Assembly: GCA_023014365.1 (NCBI GenBank)
Contig: JAEBUN010000030.1
Location: 62,001-126,000 of the forward strand
Reading direction: 5' to 3'
Length of the DNA: 64,000 bases
DNA from: Lepiota brunneoincarnata
Taxonomy: Eukaryota > Basidiomycota > Agaricomycetes > Agaricales > Agaricaceae
Position 1 is the stretch's first letter. Every line of letters starts with the position of its first letter. Below the pieces are notes generated by a model, which saw only the letters and a list, made by a program, of their open reading frames with translations, was not told the DNA's origin and did no database searches. Shown in pieces: positions 32,880 to 44,390 of the stretch. The position numbers were made by a program, and so were the translations under genes.

Positions 32880-33741
32880 CTACCACGAGGCACAGAGAAG
32901 AGCCTTCCTAATGAGCACTGGTGTTCTGCAACAAGGCTCCACCGAGCATTTCTCTGATCTAACCTTGTCCATCAATTCACGGAAGAACGAGATTGTTCTA
33001 AAAGGTCCCGCATAATCATGTGAACAATACGAAATCAGTGCATCCGTATCTGCATTGCGACCCTTGGTCCAGCTCCAGGCGATGTCCTGTGAGACAGACT
33101 TGATGAATGGTTGGGCTGTGATCTGAGCGTCAGCGTAGGTCGGAAATCGAGCTACCGGATAGGGGGATCCCTGTCCTCTGTGAGATGTCGTTGGCAGATC
33201 TCTGAAGATAAACATACGAGGATGTAAGGGTGACGATACAGCAAGATCGCGGGAATAATAAAAGGTCATAGCGATGGATGGGGATATCGAAAAGGTGTGA
33301 GGGTGGGGCGAAAGGACAAGAGTGCTGTGCATGAATAATGTTGTGATTGGTCAGAGCAGACAAAGCCCAACCTCGGCTATTTCCCAGTGGCGGTGCTTCA
33401 CACTTCAACGCCTCAGCAGTGCACTTAAAAATGGTATGAGCATCCTCGTGAGCGGCCGTGGTGAACGCAAACACACTCATTTCTTGACAGGGAACCGCGA
33501 GGGCCACGGAATCATTCGGCAACTCGGGTACATGAAGGTTGCGAACTTTGATCATCCACAAGAAGGTGAGGCAATGTCGGGAACGCCAATGCAGGAGGAT
33601 CTCAAGGGTCGAAATGGGTTTGACAGGAGGCTTGGAACACTCCGTCGACGATAATTTTGGCATGGTTACTTGGATTTCGAAGCTTTGTGCGGCTAAAGCT
33701 GTGGTCGCTGACACTACACCTGCTGCTCTAGATAACTGCAT
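32880..33741 (-). other. Unresolved minus-strand ORF group
   Basis: Two overlapping open frames (33741-33130, 203 residues; 33332-32880, 150 residues) may be exons of one gene. The first starts MQLSRAAGVVSATTALAAQS, a weak signal-peptide-like beginning. A coding-like part of the second reads DAQITAQPFIKSVSQDIAW. No splice joint satisfying both could be fixed and no family was recognised. The start lies about 100 bp from the ATG of the next, divergent gene. Confidence 0.3.
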
Positions 33742-33780
33742 AATCGTGTTTAACCATCAAATTTGGATTGACCAGCAGGG

Positions 33781-33786
33781 TATAAA
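33781..33786 (+). promoter_or_regulatory. TATA box before the gene at 33840
   Basis: TATAAA sits 54-59 bp before the ATG at 33840, a normal core-promoter distance if the leader is short. Confidence 0.5.
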
Positions 33787-33839
33787 GTCTCGATAGGACT
33801 TGTCTAAAGACCCCAACACTCAAAGGAAACCGAATCAAC

Positions 33840-35031
33840 ATGTCTGCGAAATTCCAACAATTCCAAAGTCTCCAAGCTAGCCCCTATCACGGCAGCAACC
33901 GCTTTTACTCCAGCTCCTATGCTCTTTCCTCTTTACCAGAGCCCATGCTGTCGCTTCCGGCGGTCCAGTTATTTCACGCGCCCCTCCAGTTGTGGCCGCT
34001 AGCCCAGGAGAATTTCCTGAATATCCCTCTCCTCATGAAGAGGACGACGACGAAAAGCTGGTTTATACGTATGGATCATTCCAACAAGATCCAATCACCA
34101 CCATTACCACCAATACACACGGCGGTACCTGGTCGCTCGCCGTCCCTGTCCCTATCCCAAGCATCGAAGAACCCACCCTTCTCGAACTCAGCTACATGAC
34201 CAAGTATGCTACTACTTGTGACAGTGGCAACTCCACCATCCAAACCGATACTATTCTCACCACGCAGCCGTTGCCGGAGGGCATAGTCACCCAGATCGCC
34301 GACCTTGGTGTCTACAGGAACAAGGCGGGCTACGGTCCGCGCATGATCGACCATGACGCCGCACTTCGACTCTCGACCACGCTTGGAGTTAAATCCAATG
34401 GGGGAGGTGATCAATGGAGCCACTTTTTCGATAACCAGCACACCAACCCCAGGGTGTGCGTCACTGCTGGTGACGAAGCCTATCTTTACTTGATCTTCCA
34501 TGTCTGTGAATATCCTACTGTGAACACGGTTCGCAGCCTTTACATCGAAGTGTCTGCCACCTGGCAAAAGAGGCGGTGAACAGGAAGGCGAAAGAAGAGG
34601 AGGAGAGGAAGGCAAGGGAAGAAGCGGCAAAGAAGGCTAGGGAAGAGGCGGAGAGGAAGGCAAGGTGGCAGGAGGAGAAGCAGGCGAGGATTGACGAGAA
34701 AGCATGGAGGGAGGAGGAGAAGCATGCAAGGAGGGAGGAGAAGGCGTGGAGGGACGAGACGAGACAGGCGATGGCTCTGGAGAGAGCGGCGAGGGCAGAG
34801 GAAAAGCAATGGAGGGAAGACGACAAGCAATGGAAGGCCAAACAGAAGAGGAGCCCCGCAAATGCCCCTGCAAAAGCTGACAAGGACATGCAGGAGTTGA
34901 TAGCTACCAAAATGAAGGAACTGAACCTGGCAGCATGTGAAAGTGGGTACGAATTCGTAAGGACGGCAGAGGGGTATCAGTGCACAGGTGGTGGACACAA
35001 GGTAACCTGGGCGCAGCTTGGTATGGAGTAG
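33840..35031 (+). pseudogene. Unrecognised protein with charged coiled coil and Gly/His C-terminal motif
   Basis: Three open frames follow one another. The first ATG is at 33840. A second frame (to 34579) carries a structured-looking segment (KLVYTYGSFQQDP ... VCVTAGDEAYLYLIFHVCEY). The third (about 34560-35031) is a highly charged Glu/Lys/Arg/Ala helix (KAREEAAKKAREEAERKA) of about 95 residues, ending in a compact motif CESGYEFVRTAEGYQC followed by TGGGHKVTWAQLG. Two frame changes are needed, near 33950 and near 34565, and no introns explain them. It is therefore listed as broken, although assembly errors would give the same picture. Function unknown. The final Cys/Gly/His motif looks like a small folded module. 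Confidence 0.5.
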
Positions 35032-36044
35032 TGGTAGGACGAACCTAAAGCCTTCGTGTCTCCTATCGTCTCCGATGCCTCTTGTCAATTCAGTCCCTTT
35101 TCTAGCTGTGCTATGTGTTCTGTTTTCCAAATGTATTAGAATTTGTTGATAGCCGTGCTCAGCTCTCCTCCAGATTACCTTGTACTTGAAATTTACTTTG
35201 TGTGCTTTTCTCTGATGCACGTCCAACATTCGGAACAAGTCTGGGCAAAGCTGTTCCGTATGTAATTGCTTTGTCTCCTTGAACTACGATACCTATGTGT
35301 GAGAAAGATGAAATTTCGACATGGTATCTCAGAGCGAGCAACGACGGTATGCTATATGCTTATGTTAACTTGTACATCCATACCGCCTCCCGGAGTGATG
35401 CTCGACCTTTTATCGCCCTTAGATTTGGATACATCTCCTCTGAACTGACCATGAAATTTCACGAAAGCGGGACGTATGTAGTAATGGGATTTTATCCGGG
35501 AATGTCTACCACTTATCGACTTGAAGGATCGTCCCTGAAGTGCATTATCTCGACGCATGTTGATACTGTGCGCTGTAGAGGTTGACGATTGGTTGTTCGT
35601 GTAATGGCAGCTATTCGTCACCTCAAGTTGAATTCGGGAGATGAGTCCTGGGATGAACCTGACAAACATGGCGAACCTCGGATCACATCTTTCGGAGCTC
35701 CCGTAACTGATCTGCCCTACCGTTATCCTCGGCCGCCACGAACACTCGATCGTCGTCGTTGACGGTCTCCCCATTTACCTTCCCTTAGCATCTTTCTCCG
35801 TAGGTATATGGCAAAAAAATCTACATCTCGCGCCCCCCCTATGTCAATTAAAAGGCTATACTTATAAGCTATATCAAGTTGTACCTACCTTGTCTATTTT
35901 TCGCTACCAACTCTTCTCACACTACTCTCGTCTTCACCTTTACTGCCTTTGCGATCCGGTTACATCACAATTTTATCTACTCTTCTTTTGTCTCGCGCTC
36001 GTACCTGATTTCGTCGGTAGATACTCAATCACTCTCTAGCACTT
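35032..36044. other. Stretch without a firm gene
   Basis: A 96-residue plus frame (35295-35585) and short frames to 35762 show no motif. A TATA-like run (cttataagctatatcaag, about 35860) has no gene after it. Confidence 0.4.
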
Positions 36045-36870
36045 CGACACCTCCGTTTAACCGAACATATGCAGAGTGCAAGCTGCATTTGCCAGCTCTG
36101 CTTGCCCGAGACAAAGCCCCTTGAGATTTGACCATCTCAGTCACCCAGCGAATGGTTATATGGAGTGTCTGGGATTGTGGGAAGCTATATGACAGGACCA
36201 ATGGAAGTGGGGACATATATTCTCATTTTAGCTTACAATAGCACATGTCGCGCACATAAACGCACACTGTACTGATTGCCGAGTCATTTCCGGAGTGGGC
36301 AGAGTGGTCTGGGTTGGTCGCCTCGAGCTCCAAGATCCCCACAAGACTTTAGTAAGTGTTGAATTGGGAGGTCGTCGCGGAAATATTTATCTCAACGCTT
36401 ATTGAAATTGCAGGTTTCAACAACTCCGCCTTACCGAATCCATCCAGAGTGCAAGCTTGAGCGCGTACCAATCTCCGGTTGGCCCACCGAGACAAATAAC
36501 CTTGAGATTGGACTGCCCTATTTTATCATTTTATAGCACCGAACGCTTGCCCTTTGTGACAGACTTACTACCCTATTCACTAATTATTGAATGATTATAC
36601 GGAGTGTCTGGGACCGTGGGAAGTTATAGGGCGGGACCAAGGGAAGTGAAGGCATGATTTCTAACTTTAGGTTTCAGTAGCACATGTCGCACACACAATT
36701 CTTTTCGCACAGTATATGGGAGTGCCTTGTCCCTCGGATCTGTTTATGGATGACATGCGATATGTTACTGGCGGACGTTCGCACTGTGTTAATTGCCGAG
36801 CCACCGCTGAAACGAGCAGGGTGTTCTGAGTTTGGTACCTCGAGATCCAGGATACTAGGACTTCCTGAAA
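36045..36870 (+). repeat. Diverged direct tandem duplication
   Basis: Copy A (36045-36357) and copy B (36420-36870) share collinear blocks. These include CAGAGTGCAAGCT, GGAGTGTCTGGGA--GTGGGAAG, GGGACCAA/AGGACCAATGGAAGTG, TAGCACATGTCGC-CACA, CACTGT--T-ATTGCCGAG and CCTCGAGATCCA/CTCGAGCTCCA. Copy B is longer by an internal segment. No coding frame is conserved across both, so the duplicated unit seems non-coding or dead. Confidence 0.75.
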
Positions 36871-37810
36871 ATACATCATCTGAGGCGATCTTCGTTGTGC
36901 GAAGATTTATAAGGGTAGCTTGCTGTTGCCCACAGTGCAGTGCCGGCCTTAAAATATTTTGAGGATCATACTGGTAACGAAGAAGCAAATGGTTGATGGT
37001 GTATTCGGGTAATCTGGAATGTTATGTTCTTTTTTCTCTGATATGGTTCATTACCGGTGCCTAGCCATATCGATGCGACCGGAGATGCCGGGACGCCGGT
37101 AGGAATCAGCAGTGTCGGAACAGATCAAATGAACCCTTTATTACGCTTACAACCTCCCCTAAAATTGCTCTCCTGCGCTCCACGAGGTTCTCACATTCTT
37201 AACATGACGTCTAAACTGGTGAGAAAAGATCTGAATCGATGCATTAAGATCTTGTAACAACCCCTTCCATTCCCCACCTCGCTAGGAAGCGCAAACTCGG
37301 TACGTGCTCTGGCCGAAATAGTAGAATAGGTATTTCAGCCTCTCAGTTTGGCATTGCAATTCCGTTAGTTGTGAATATTTTGGATGTTGAGCTACTAGAT
37401 TTATTCTTTGCTTCCAAGAGGGCGTTTATACCATGAAAACATGGAAACTGGGTGGATTTGGGTAACTCGTTTCCCCAGAGTAAATTTTCAAATTATTCGA
37501 TTGTTACCTTCCATGTGTCTGTTCCATCACTATCAGTCAAAAGCGTGATGACGTGGGATCACAGAAAGAATTCTGCCTTCCTAAGCCACCATCCTCGCAC
37601 TTCGGCACTCAAGGGTTCCGGTAAATTATATCAGGTAATATTACAACCTCTGAGCTATACGTACCACCACCCAAACACAGAAGGAGAAATGCATATGGTT
37701 TTGTATATAAGGAGGAAGCATACATGTCTTTTGGCATTGAAGTCTTCTCGACTCATATCTGATACACCAGGCGTTCACATCCATCACCCTCCTGTGCTCA
37801 ATCTCTTACA
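36871..37810. other. Stretch without a gene; ends in the DUF5648 promoter
   Basis: Nothing recognisable up to about 37690. A TATATAA at 37704-37710 lies about 100 bp before the next ATG and probably serves it. Confidence 0.4.
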
Positions 37811-38512
37811 ATGAAGAATATTTTGTTTACTCCGTTGGCAGGTTCTTCTGCTGGGACACATCTCAGCCAAATGCGCACATACTTTTAATGCGAATATTTC
37901 AGCCGTGCGTATGAAGGTTCATTCCAATATGCTCGTCAGTTTGCGATACTCACTATTTAATCCAGAACCAAACCACCGACACTTGTGGAGATCCATCGCT
38001 CGCCGCAACATACCTCGAGGCGCTCAAAGGATCCACGCATGGACTCAATTCACGAGCTGTGTTTGTCGATATAGCCGCAAGCAATGGAGACATTTGGCAA
38101 ATCATAGGACCGTCCTTTAAGGCATGGCCCTCTCCTGGGCAGCCCGGAACCACACCTTTCTATGGTTTCTTCAACTCGGCAACCACAGACCTTATTTATT
38201 TAACCTTCTCAAGATGGAAATCCTCCAACCCCCCCCAGTGGATTCGGCGCAGCTGGAACACTTATTGGTTATGTGTATCCCACGCAGATCTGTGGGAGTG
38301 TTCCCCTTTATGCGGTAGCCAAGGGGGATCATTGGTACACCACAAACTTGCAGGAACGTAATCAACTAATCAACCAGTTGGGATGGAGTGATGCCGGAGT
38401 CGCAGCATATGTCTTACCACTGGGTATGCTCTCTCTTTTTCTAAACAGTTGGATCGCACTAAGGTTGCTTTATCAGATTGTTACTGCGGCAATTGAGCTG
38501 TTGCTCTTTTGA
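37811..38512 (+). pseudogene. Secreted DUF5648-type protein, two frame breaks
   Basis: A fungal secreted lectin-like family of unknown function. The start ATG (37811) follows a TATA box by about 100 bp and opens MKNILFTPLA. A one-base shift near 37841 is needed to continue into LLLGHISAKCA, which completes a good signal peptide. An intron (37905-37965, GT-AG, phase 0) joins to NQTTDTCGDPSLAATYLEAL. A second one-base shift near 38210 is needed to reach GTLIGYVYPTQICGSVPLY, KGDHWYTTNLQERNQLI and GWSDAGVAAYVLPL, the conserved DUF5648 block. The C-terminal end after VLPL is uncertain. The lesions mean a recent pseudogene or sequence errors. Confidence 0.65.
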
Positions 38513-41004
38513 ATACTTTCGTCCGGGGCTAGCTTCTGCCTTGGATACTTCTGTTCCATTATTCTACTTGAAATCAGAATGTACCTATGTTGTGGATAGG
38601 AGGCGTCTCTGAATGGGGTTCCCTGAAAAATGATGTTTATCATACGACATATTGACCGGCTCGCATGAAACACCCCTCGAATTTCTGGATATTACAGTCA
38701 CCTGATCCCTTGTTCATTTTTCAACGGTCCAACGCTACCCGAGACAACTGAAATGATAATGGAAAATTGAAAAGAGGTGCCTACATCTTTGGTGATGAAG
38801 TACTTGGCTCAGTCAAGCAGTCCAGCAGGCAATAGGCAGAAACACTTAACCCCCCCCCCCACCCCCCAGACTAGTCTCCTGGTGGAGCAAAGACGGCGAA
38901 GCAAGCCCATCACCGCTCTTCCGAGGGCGGGAATCGAGTCGACTGTTACAGTTGTACAAGTCATCAGATCTTATGTAGAACAAGAGGTGGGAACGCCTAC
39001 CTAACTGAAGCACGCAAAGAACAGAGGGACCTCAACCAACCACTGTCATTATAAGTGCTAGCAGCGTCCGTGTTCGTTCACTATCGGCGTTGGGCTTGAC
39101 CTCTGGCACACACCTCTGCCTGTAATTGGTCCCTGTGTGTGTTGGTATATTCGAGACAAAGTGATAGCTTTTCCAGGTCGATATTGAACGAATACGCAGG
39201 ACATATCGAATACTTCGGCCTCGAGGATCACATTCAAGAGAGTCGGAGGGGCGGGGTAGGCTGGAAAAAATGAGCGAAGAGTAGAAAACCGGTAATATAA
39301 CTGTCTTATCCCGCCCTATCCCAGATTCCTGATCATCAACCAAGACCTCTTCAACATTTTGCATCCTCGGTTTCCCTCACAAGCCCCATCCCCAACATCG
39401 CCAAAGCTACAAGGAATCCGCGGCATTCTACAGGGGCCGAAATGGGACTGCCATATCTGACCTTGTATCCGTCAGTGCCAATGCCTTAAAACTCTTGGTG
39501 CTTCTTCGCCTCCAAGTCTTGGAGGCGTGGTACAACGTGTAATCGCGACACTGCGGTAGGTGTAGGTATAGCCATTTCCGAGTAGAAATATAGCAGTCGT
39601 ATTATTGAACATGTCTATGGTAACGGCGAGTCTAGCAAGACATTGGTGTGACTTGGGGGGGTTTTCGCTCGCCAAGGGCGTTCTTGAGGGGGTCAGAAAT
39701 AATACATGTCTATGGTAACGGCGAGTCTAGCAAGACATTGGTGTGACTTGGGGGGGTTTTCGCTCGCCAAGGGCGTTCTTGAGGGGGTCAGCGGCATCAA
39801 GATAATTAGAATCCTCGTGCAGCATCATGTATTGCAAGAAACGAGAAGGAACCATGATTTCGGGGGAGTACATGAAGAAAGAGGTCAATCCTTATGTGAG
39901 TACAGTACAGCAGACGAGTCCATGCGGCGTAGGGTGTCGATGAAACGGACATCATGGGGCGCGTATAGTAATTCGGTTCTTACCGCCGGCACTGCCAGGG
40001 ACGCTCCCTTCCGCTGTCACCTGGGCAAGTACCTCTCTTGATTGTTTCCATCCATTCCCACCTTCTGTTGCGGCTTCCTATCAGAGTGACCTATCATGCG
40101 TGGATGCGCTTGGCCGCCACAGGGTCCGATGCTACAGATCCTACAAAAGCGAACCCATTGTAGGTTAGAAAAGATCCGAGCATATCATGACGGATGACAT
40201 GCAGGATATCATAGTACTGGGTGGTTTTCCGTTGTTTTCAGCTGAAAGCTGTGATTCGTTGGGTCAGGAAACGGGTCATCATGTCATCTCTATCATCGCG
40301 TTCCGAGCTTGACTCGTAAGTCAAATCAATTTTCTCTTCTACCTTAACAGAAGACTCTGTTCGCTGGTCACCCTGTGTGCTGTACGTTTAGTGGACAATT
40401 AATAAGAGCGCTTGACTGTCAACCCTAAATTAAATCATCAGACCCCTCGCACTATGATTCAAACCTGAAGTTCACCTTGGCGTGTGATGATCAGTACGAA
40501 TGTGACGGTCGCGGGGGGGGGGGTCTATCTGTTGCAAATCTAATGAGCGTGATAGATTGTGGAGTTTCAATTACCCACTAGAGGAGAACTGTATGGAGTA
40601 TTATCGAGCCCATACGGTGAGGTGCTTTTCGAAATAAATAGAGAGGACGTACAATACCACAGGGAATATTTGTTGAAGAGAAGAGCAGAAAGGTATGCCA
40701 TGTATTAACACCTTTGTCTTAGCTGACGGCAAGAGAAACAAGCCGCTACTCACCAAAAGGGGGATAGGGGCAGAGTGCGATTGGGATCAGGTTAAGATCA
40801 AAGGCAGGAACATGCTAGGAGGAGAGATGCCTAGCTGACTTTGATTGTGATCTCCACCCTTTTCATTTCCCATCTATACCACTGTTTGTCTGGACCTGAG
40901 GAGAACACCGGTGCAAACTCCGATTTAAGTTTACTGGTCGCAGTCTGGCCCAAGTATCGTTATGTCGCGACAATAGACAGTCGAAATACAAGGCAGGAAC
41001 GTGA
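38513..41004. other. 2.5-kb stretch with no clear gene
   Basis: Contains a C-rich run (38849-38868), an exact 88-bp tandem duplication (39609-39791) and a G run (40505). Short ORFs (for example 39706-40041, plus) lack motifs. Confidence 0.45.
39609..39791 (+). repeat. Exact 88-bp direct duplication
   Basis: The segment starting acatgtctatggtaacggcg occurs at 39609-39696 and again at 39704-39791 with no difference, separated by 7 bases (aaataat). It is either a very recent tandem duplication or an assembly artefact. Confidence 0.95.
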
Positions 41005-42116
41005 CTATGCTTTTCCCGTGTTCTCCCGTCGCCCACCAATTGCCTTGCCAAGTGCGACCTGATGGATTATCAACACTGACGCGAATGACTGATGATCATC
41101 GATGAACAAGCCACAAGTAACAAATAAGGTAAAAGACAAAAAGTTAATCACCGGTTCTCAAACAAGTGTGTAAAAGATTTACCTGGCATGTAACGGCTAT
41201 GAACACAGCGACTGTTCCAAAAAACCTATCCATCCCAACACCAATAGCCGCAGCAATAGTAATGGGGATGTTTACAGCAGCGGACTGACATAGAATCCCG
41301 ACATAGTGGAGATGGCGCATACTTGCCGCTGGACCTGTCAATATTGACGCCGAATCAGAGTCGAAAGCCGCAGTGTGAGCCAAGCATCTCTTCACCAAGC
41401 GCCTGTGTTGAAGAAGGCGAGTGATGATAAAGAACGTGGCGAAGAAGTTGAGTAGGGTGTTGGATCCTAGGGCTATGGCTTTGAGGATGGATGAGAGGAG
41501 TATGAGGCGTTGGGTGCCAATTATTTCTATCACGGACCCGGTGAAGCCTGAGACTTTGTGGCTTGGTTATTACTTGGAAGTCTGTATACATCCCTTTAAT
41601 CACGTACTTGTTGTTGTTATCCAGAGGCATAGGGGAAAGAGCCAAAAGATATTCTGCCATCGGGCAGTGATAGTCGCTAGCGCCTTCTGAACCATGTAAC
41701 ACCGCCACACCTTGGGAGTGTTAGTCGACGCCCCCCATGAATATTAGATCACCTACGAGGAGCCCATCAACCAAAACTGCAATTGGCACTGGAAACATGC
41801 AGCCAAGGAAGGTCAGGACGGTAATCGATTCTTGGATCATCTTGGTATTGCCCGGGATGAATGTAGAAGGAAGGTAGTACCACAGGAAACAAACTATCAC
41901 CAGGATAGTATTACCTGCGAGGAGAACAATGACATATGCTCGTAGAAACCCTTTGTGCACCTCTTTCCCAGCCGAGGAAAGTAGAGAGAGACAGATGATC
42001 CCGAGCACGAGCGATCCACCGTAGAAAATAGCAGCGATGGTCGAGCCAATACCCCATGACATATCAGATTGCATGAGACATGGGAGCGATCGATCAGGGC
42101 AGTTTTTAAGTGACAT
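41005..42116 (-). CDS. Seven-transmembrane fungal membrane protein
   Basis: Exons in transcript order 42116-41757, 41710-41608, 41553-41183 and 41058-41005 (GT-AG, phases close) give 295 residues. Seven hydrophobic segments are visible: IAAIFYGGSLVLGIICLSLL, RAYVIVLLAGNTILVIVCFL, ITVLTFLGCMFPVPIAVLV, IFWLFPLCLWITTTISGF, a long fifth in LKAIALGSNTLLNFFATFF, VGILCQSAAVNIPITIAAAI and FFGTVAVFIAVTCQVALG. The loop VDGLLVWRCYMVQ after the third segment is a recurrent feature of a large Agaricomycete membrane-protein expansion of GPCR-like topology. There is no signal peptide. The ligand and whether it couples to G proteins are unknown. Intact. Confidence 0.75.
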
Positions 42117-43040
42117 GACTAGAGTTCGAGCGTGGGTTGGAGGAGGGGGGAGGGGAGGGCCTCAAGAGACTGCCAGCAGGGCCTGAGGGTGAACGGTGAA
42201 GAGGTTCACTGATGGTCTTGGCTCCCTCTTTCCTCTTTGACGGGCGACGGATGCACTTTGTTCGATGCCATCACGGCGCGCGTGTGTAAGCACAACGAGC
42301 GCCTGGTGATCTTATTCCCCGTGTATTTGGGATTTGCGCAATTCTCATTGGAAGTGGCCCTTCTGCCCTTAATACAGGAGCTTGGGATAAACGATCGGGT
42401 CCCGACCAGCAACTCGTTAACGTTGCACATACACCTGGGCTAGTACATATACGGTCGATAATTACTGTGAGCAGTATTACATTAGACTTGATGAATGAAA
42501 GGGACCACTTCGTGATGAACAACAATCAACTCAGCGTTATAGTTGTCCTCTAGTGGCTTTACTGTGTCCGGTGCTGCTACATAGTGGTACTGAAGGAGGT
42601 GTTCGTATGTAGGCGCAAACGGATTCAGAGGGACCACCGACACAGGTAGGATAATGGACCACGGCGCTGGTCGTGTCAATGGCCAGAGGCTGACGAGAAC
42701 GCGGGCAGCCGGTTTTTTTTTTTCGTGCCAGTGCCTGACGTAGTCTTGCAGCTTGCTGAATATGGCGATCCGATTACCTGTAACCTCCAATACAGTTTTA
42801 TGTTTATTCCCCGAGATTTGAATATTGTTGCCAGCGCACAAAGCCGTGGTCGTACGTTTTGTTCCAGCCGATTTTTGATCCTTTCCCTAATCATCCTCAG
42901 CGGAAAAAAAAAAAAAGGGTCTTGCCTCGTATGAGAGTATAAAAACCCAGTCGAACACCTTCACAGTCCTTCAGTTCGAACTCGCATCGACATCTTCTCT
43001 ACGCTCTAATTTACGCACTCCCCTCCCAATCTTTTTAACA
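42117..43040. other. Intergenic stretch with the hydrophobin promoter
   Basis: A 119-residue minus ORF (42841-42482) has no motif or partner exon. The last 100 bases carry the TATA box and a pyrimidine-rich leader of the hydrophobin gene. Confidence 0.45.
42938..42945 (+). promoter_or_regulatory. TATA box of the hydrophobin gene
   Basis: TATAAAAA sits about 100 bp before the ATG at 43041, followed by a CT-rich leader. This is typical of strongly expressed fungal structural genes. Confidence 0.65.
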
Positions 43041-43490
43041 ATGATTGCCAAGCTCTTCACTCTCGCTACCTTCGCCACCGTTGCCCTTGCTGGCGGCTAC
43101 CCCACTGGCACTTCCACTCAGAACTCTTGCAACGTCGAGCACCAATACTGTTGCAACAGCCTCCAAGAGTCGAATGCAACCGGCATCTCCCAGCTCTTCG
43201 GCCTCCTCAACATCGCCACTGGTCCCATCACTGGGCAAGTCGGCCTTGTGTGCAACCCCATTAGCGTTATTGGCCTCAACTCCAACGCTTGGTGAGTCTT
43301 CATTTTCTACTTTCCGTGTTGTTCATATTGATCCTCTTTTGTAGCAATGCTCAACCCGCTTGCTGCACGGGTAACAACTTTAGTAAGATTCTCTTGGAAT
43401 TGGGATGTCTATCTGGCTGCCATTTACTGATCGTCCTCTCTAGATGGTGCTGTTGTCGTTGGCTGCAGCCCCTTGGCTCTCACCGCTTAG
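43041..43490 (+). CDS. Class I hydrophobin
   Basis: A small secreted protein that self-assembles into an amphipathic film at air-water or wall surfaces, coating aerial hyphae and fruit bodies. Exons 43041-43291, 43345-43382 and 43444-43490 (GT-AG) give 111 residues. A signal peptide ([19 protein letters not shown]) is followed by eight cysteines in the exact pattern C-x6-CC-x32-C-x12-C-x5-CC-x12-C, whose long x32 loop is the mark of class I. The protein ends SPLALTA. A TATA box and pyrimidine leader precede it. Intact, with the usual length and intron positions for mushroom hydrophobins. Confidence 0.97.
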
Positions 43491-44390
43491 ATATGAATCT
43501 TTATAATAACATATTGTTACTCATTGGGCATAATACATGTGTTGTCTCCTTTTTTCTAATACGAGTATCAGGAAGTAGGCGAATGCAAGGAGGATGAGGA
43601 ATAACCAAGCATGTTGACGGGAACAGCTATTTCCGACTTCACCGAGGTCGGGATCATGGTGAAATGTGTCCCCCATTGACAAGCTGTATGGGGTTCCAGG
43701 CTGAAAATCCACTTCCGTCGTACACCGCGACCACAGAAATTCTCCAGGCATCAAGGAGTTAGTTCCCATGGTTCTGCAACCGTAATCTCGCCTCTGCTTG
43801 CGAGTCGCAGCCGAAGTCCGTTTGGACCGTGATGGACCCTGTTACTATTGATATTAGAGTGTCACACATCTCTCAGGTTCTTGAAACGGAGGGTGATATT
43901 GGCATGTTGCTGAACTGTCGAACACCCCATCTCTAAGGCCCAACAATGCCATCAATGATTTAAAAATGGCATTGTCTTGGCATAAACGTCCGGAGCCCAA
44001 GTCCCATGCGGTGGACATCTTTGTTGAGCTGTGGCCATCAGGGTGTTCCCCAGTCCGTTTGACAACCCCCATCACGGGCCATGCTCTTACCAATGCCACT
44101 GACAGATTGTTTTCTGGGCCATGCGCATCAAATGGTTACGGACAGCTTCGTGGGGGTTTGCCTATATATCCTCGGTACCATCGTATACCGAGTGCTACCC
44201 TCCCTCCCGTTCTCTTTTTTTTTTTTTCGTTTGTCGAGCTCGGTCTCGTCAACACTTCAATTACCTGGTCTTTTCCTTCTTTTCCCCTCTAGCTGGCCTT
44301 CTCTGCTCCGGAACGTTTCTACAGGCTAGAATATTGACCTCCGTCTTGAGTTACATCTCACAAACAGCTGGTCTTCACAAGCATTGAACC
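43491..44390. other. Intergenic stretch
   Basis: No gene seen. A T-rich run (44214-44229) and CT-rich leader precede the ATG at 44391. Confidence 0.5.

Noticed and set aside
33741..33840. Bidirectional promoter between the ORF at 33741 (minus) and the gene at 33840
   Set aside because: Only the plus-strand TATAAA is well placed, and the minus-strand gene itself is doubtful.
42482..42841. A 119-residue minus-strand ORF upstream of the hydrophobin
   Set aside because: Composition is plausible, but it has no motif, partner exon or promoter signal.
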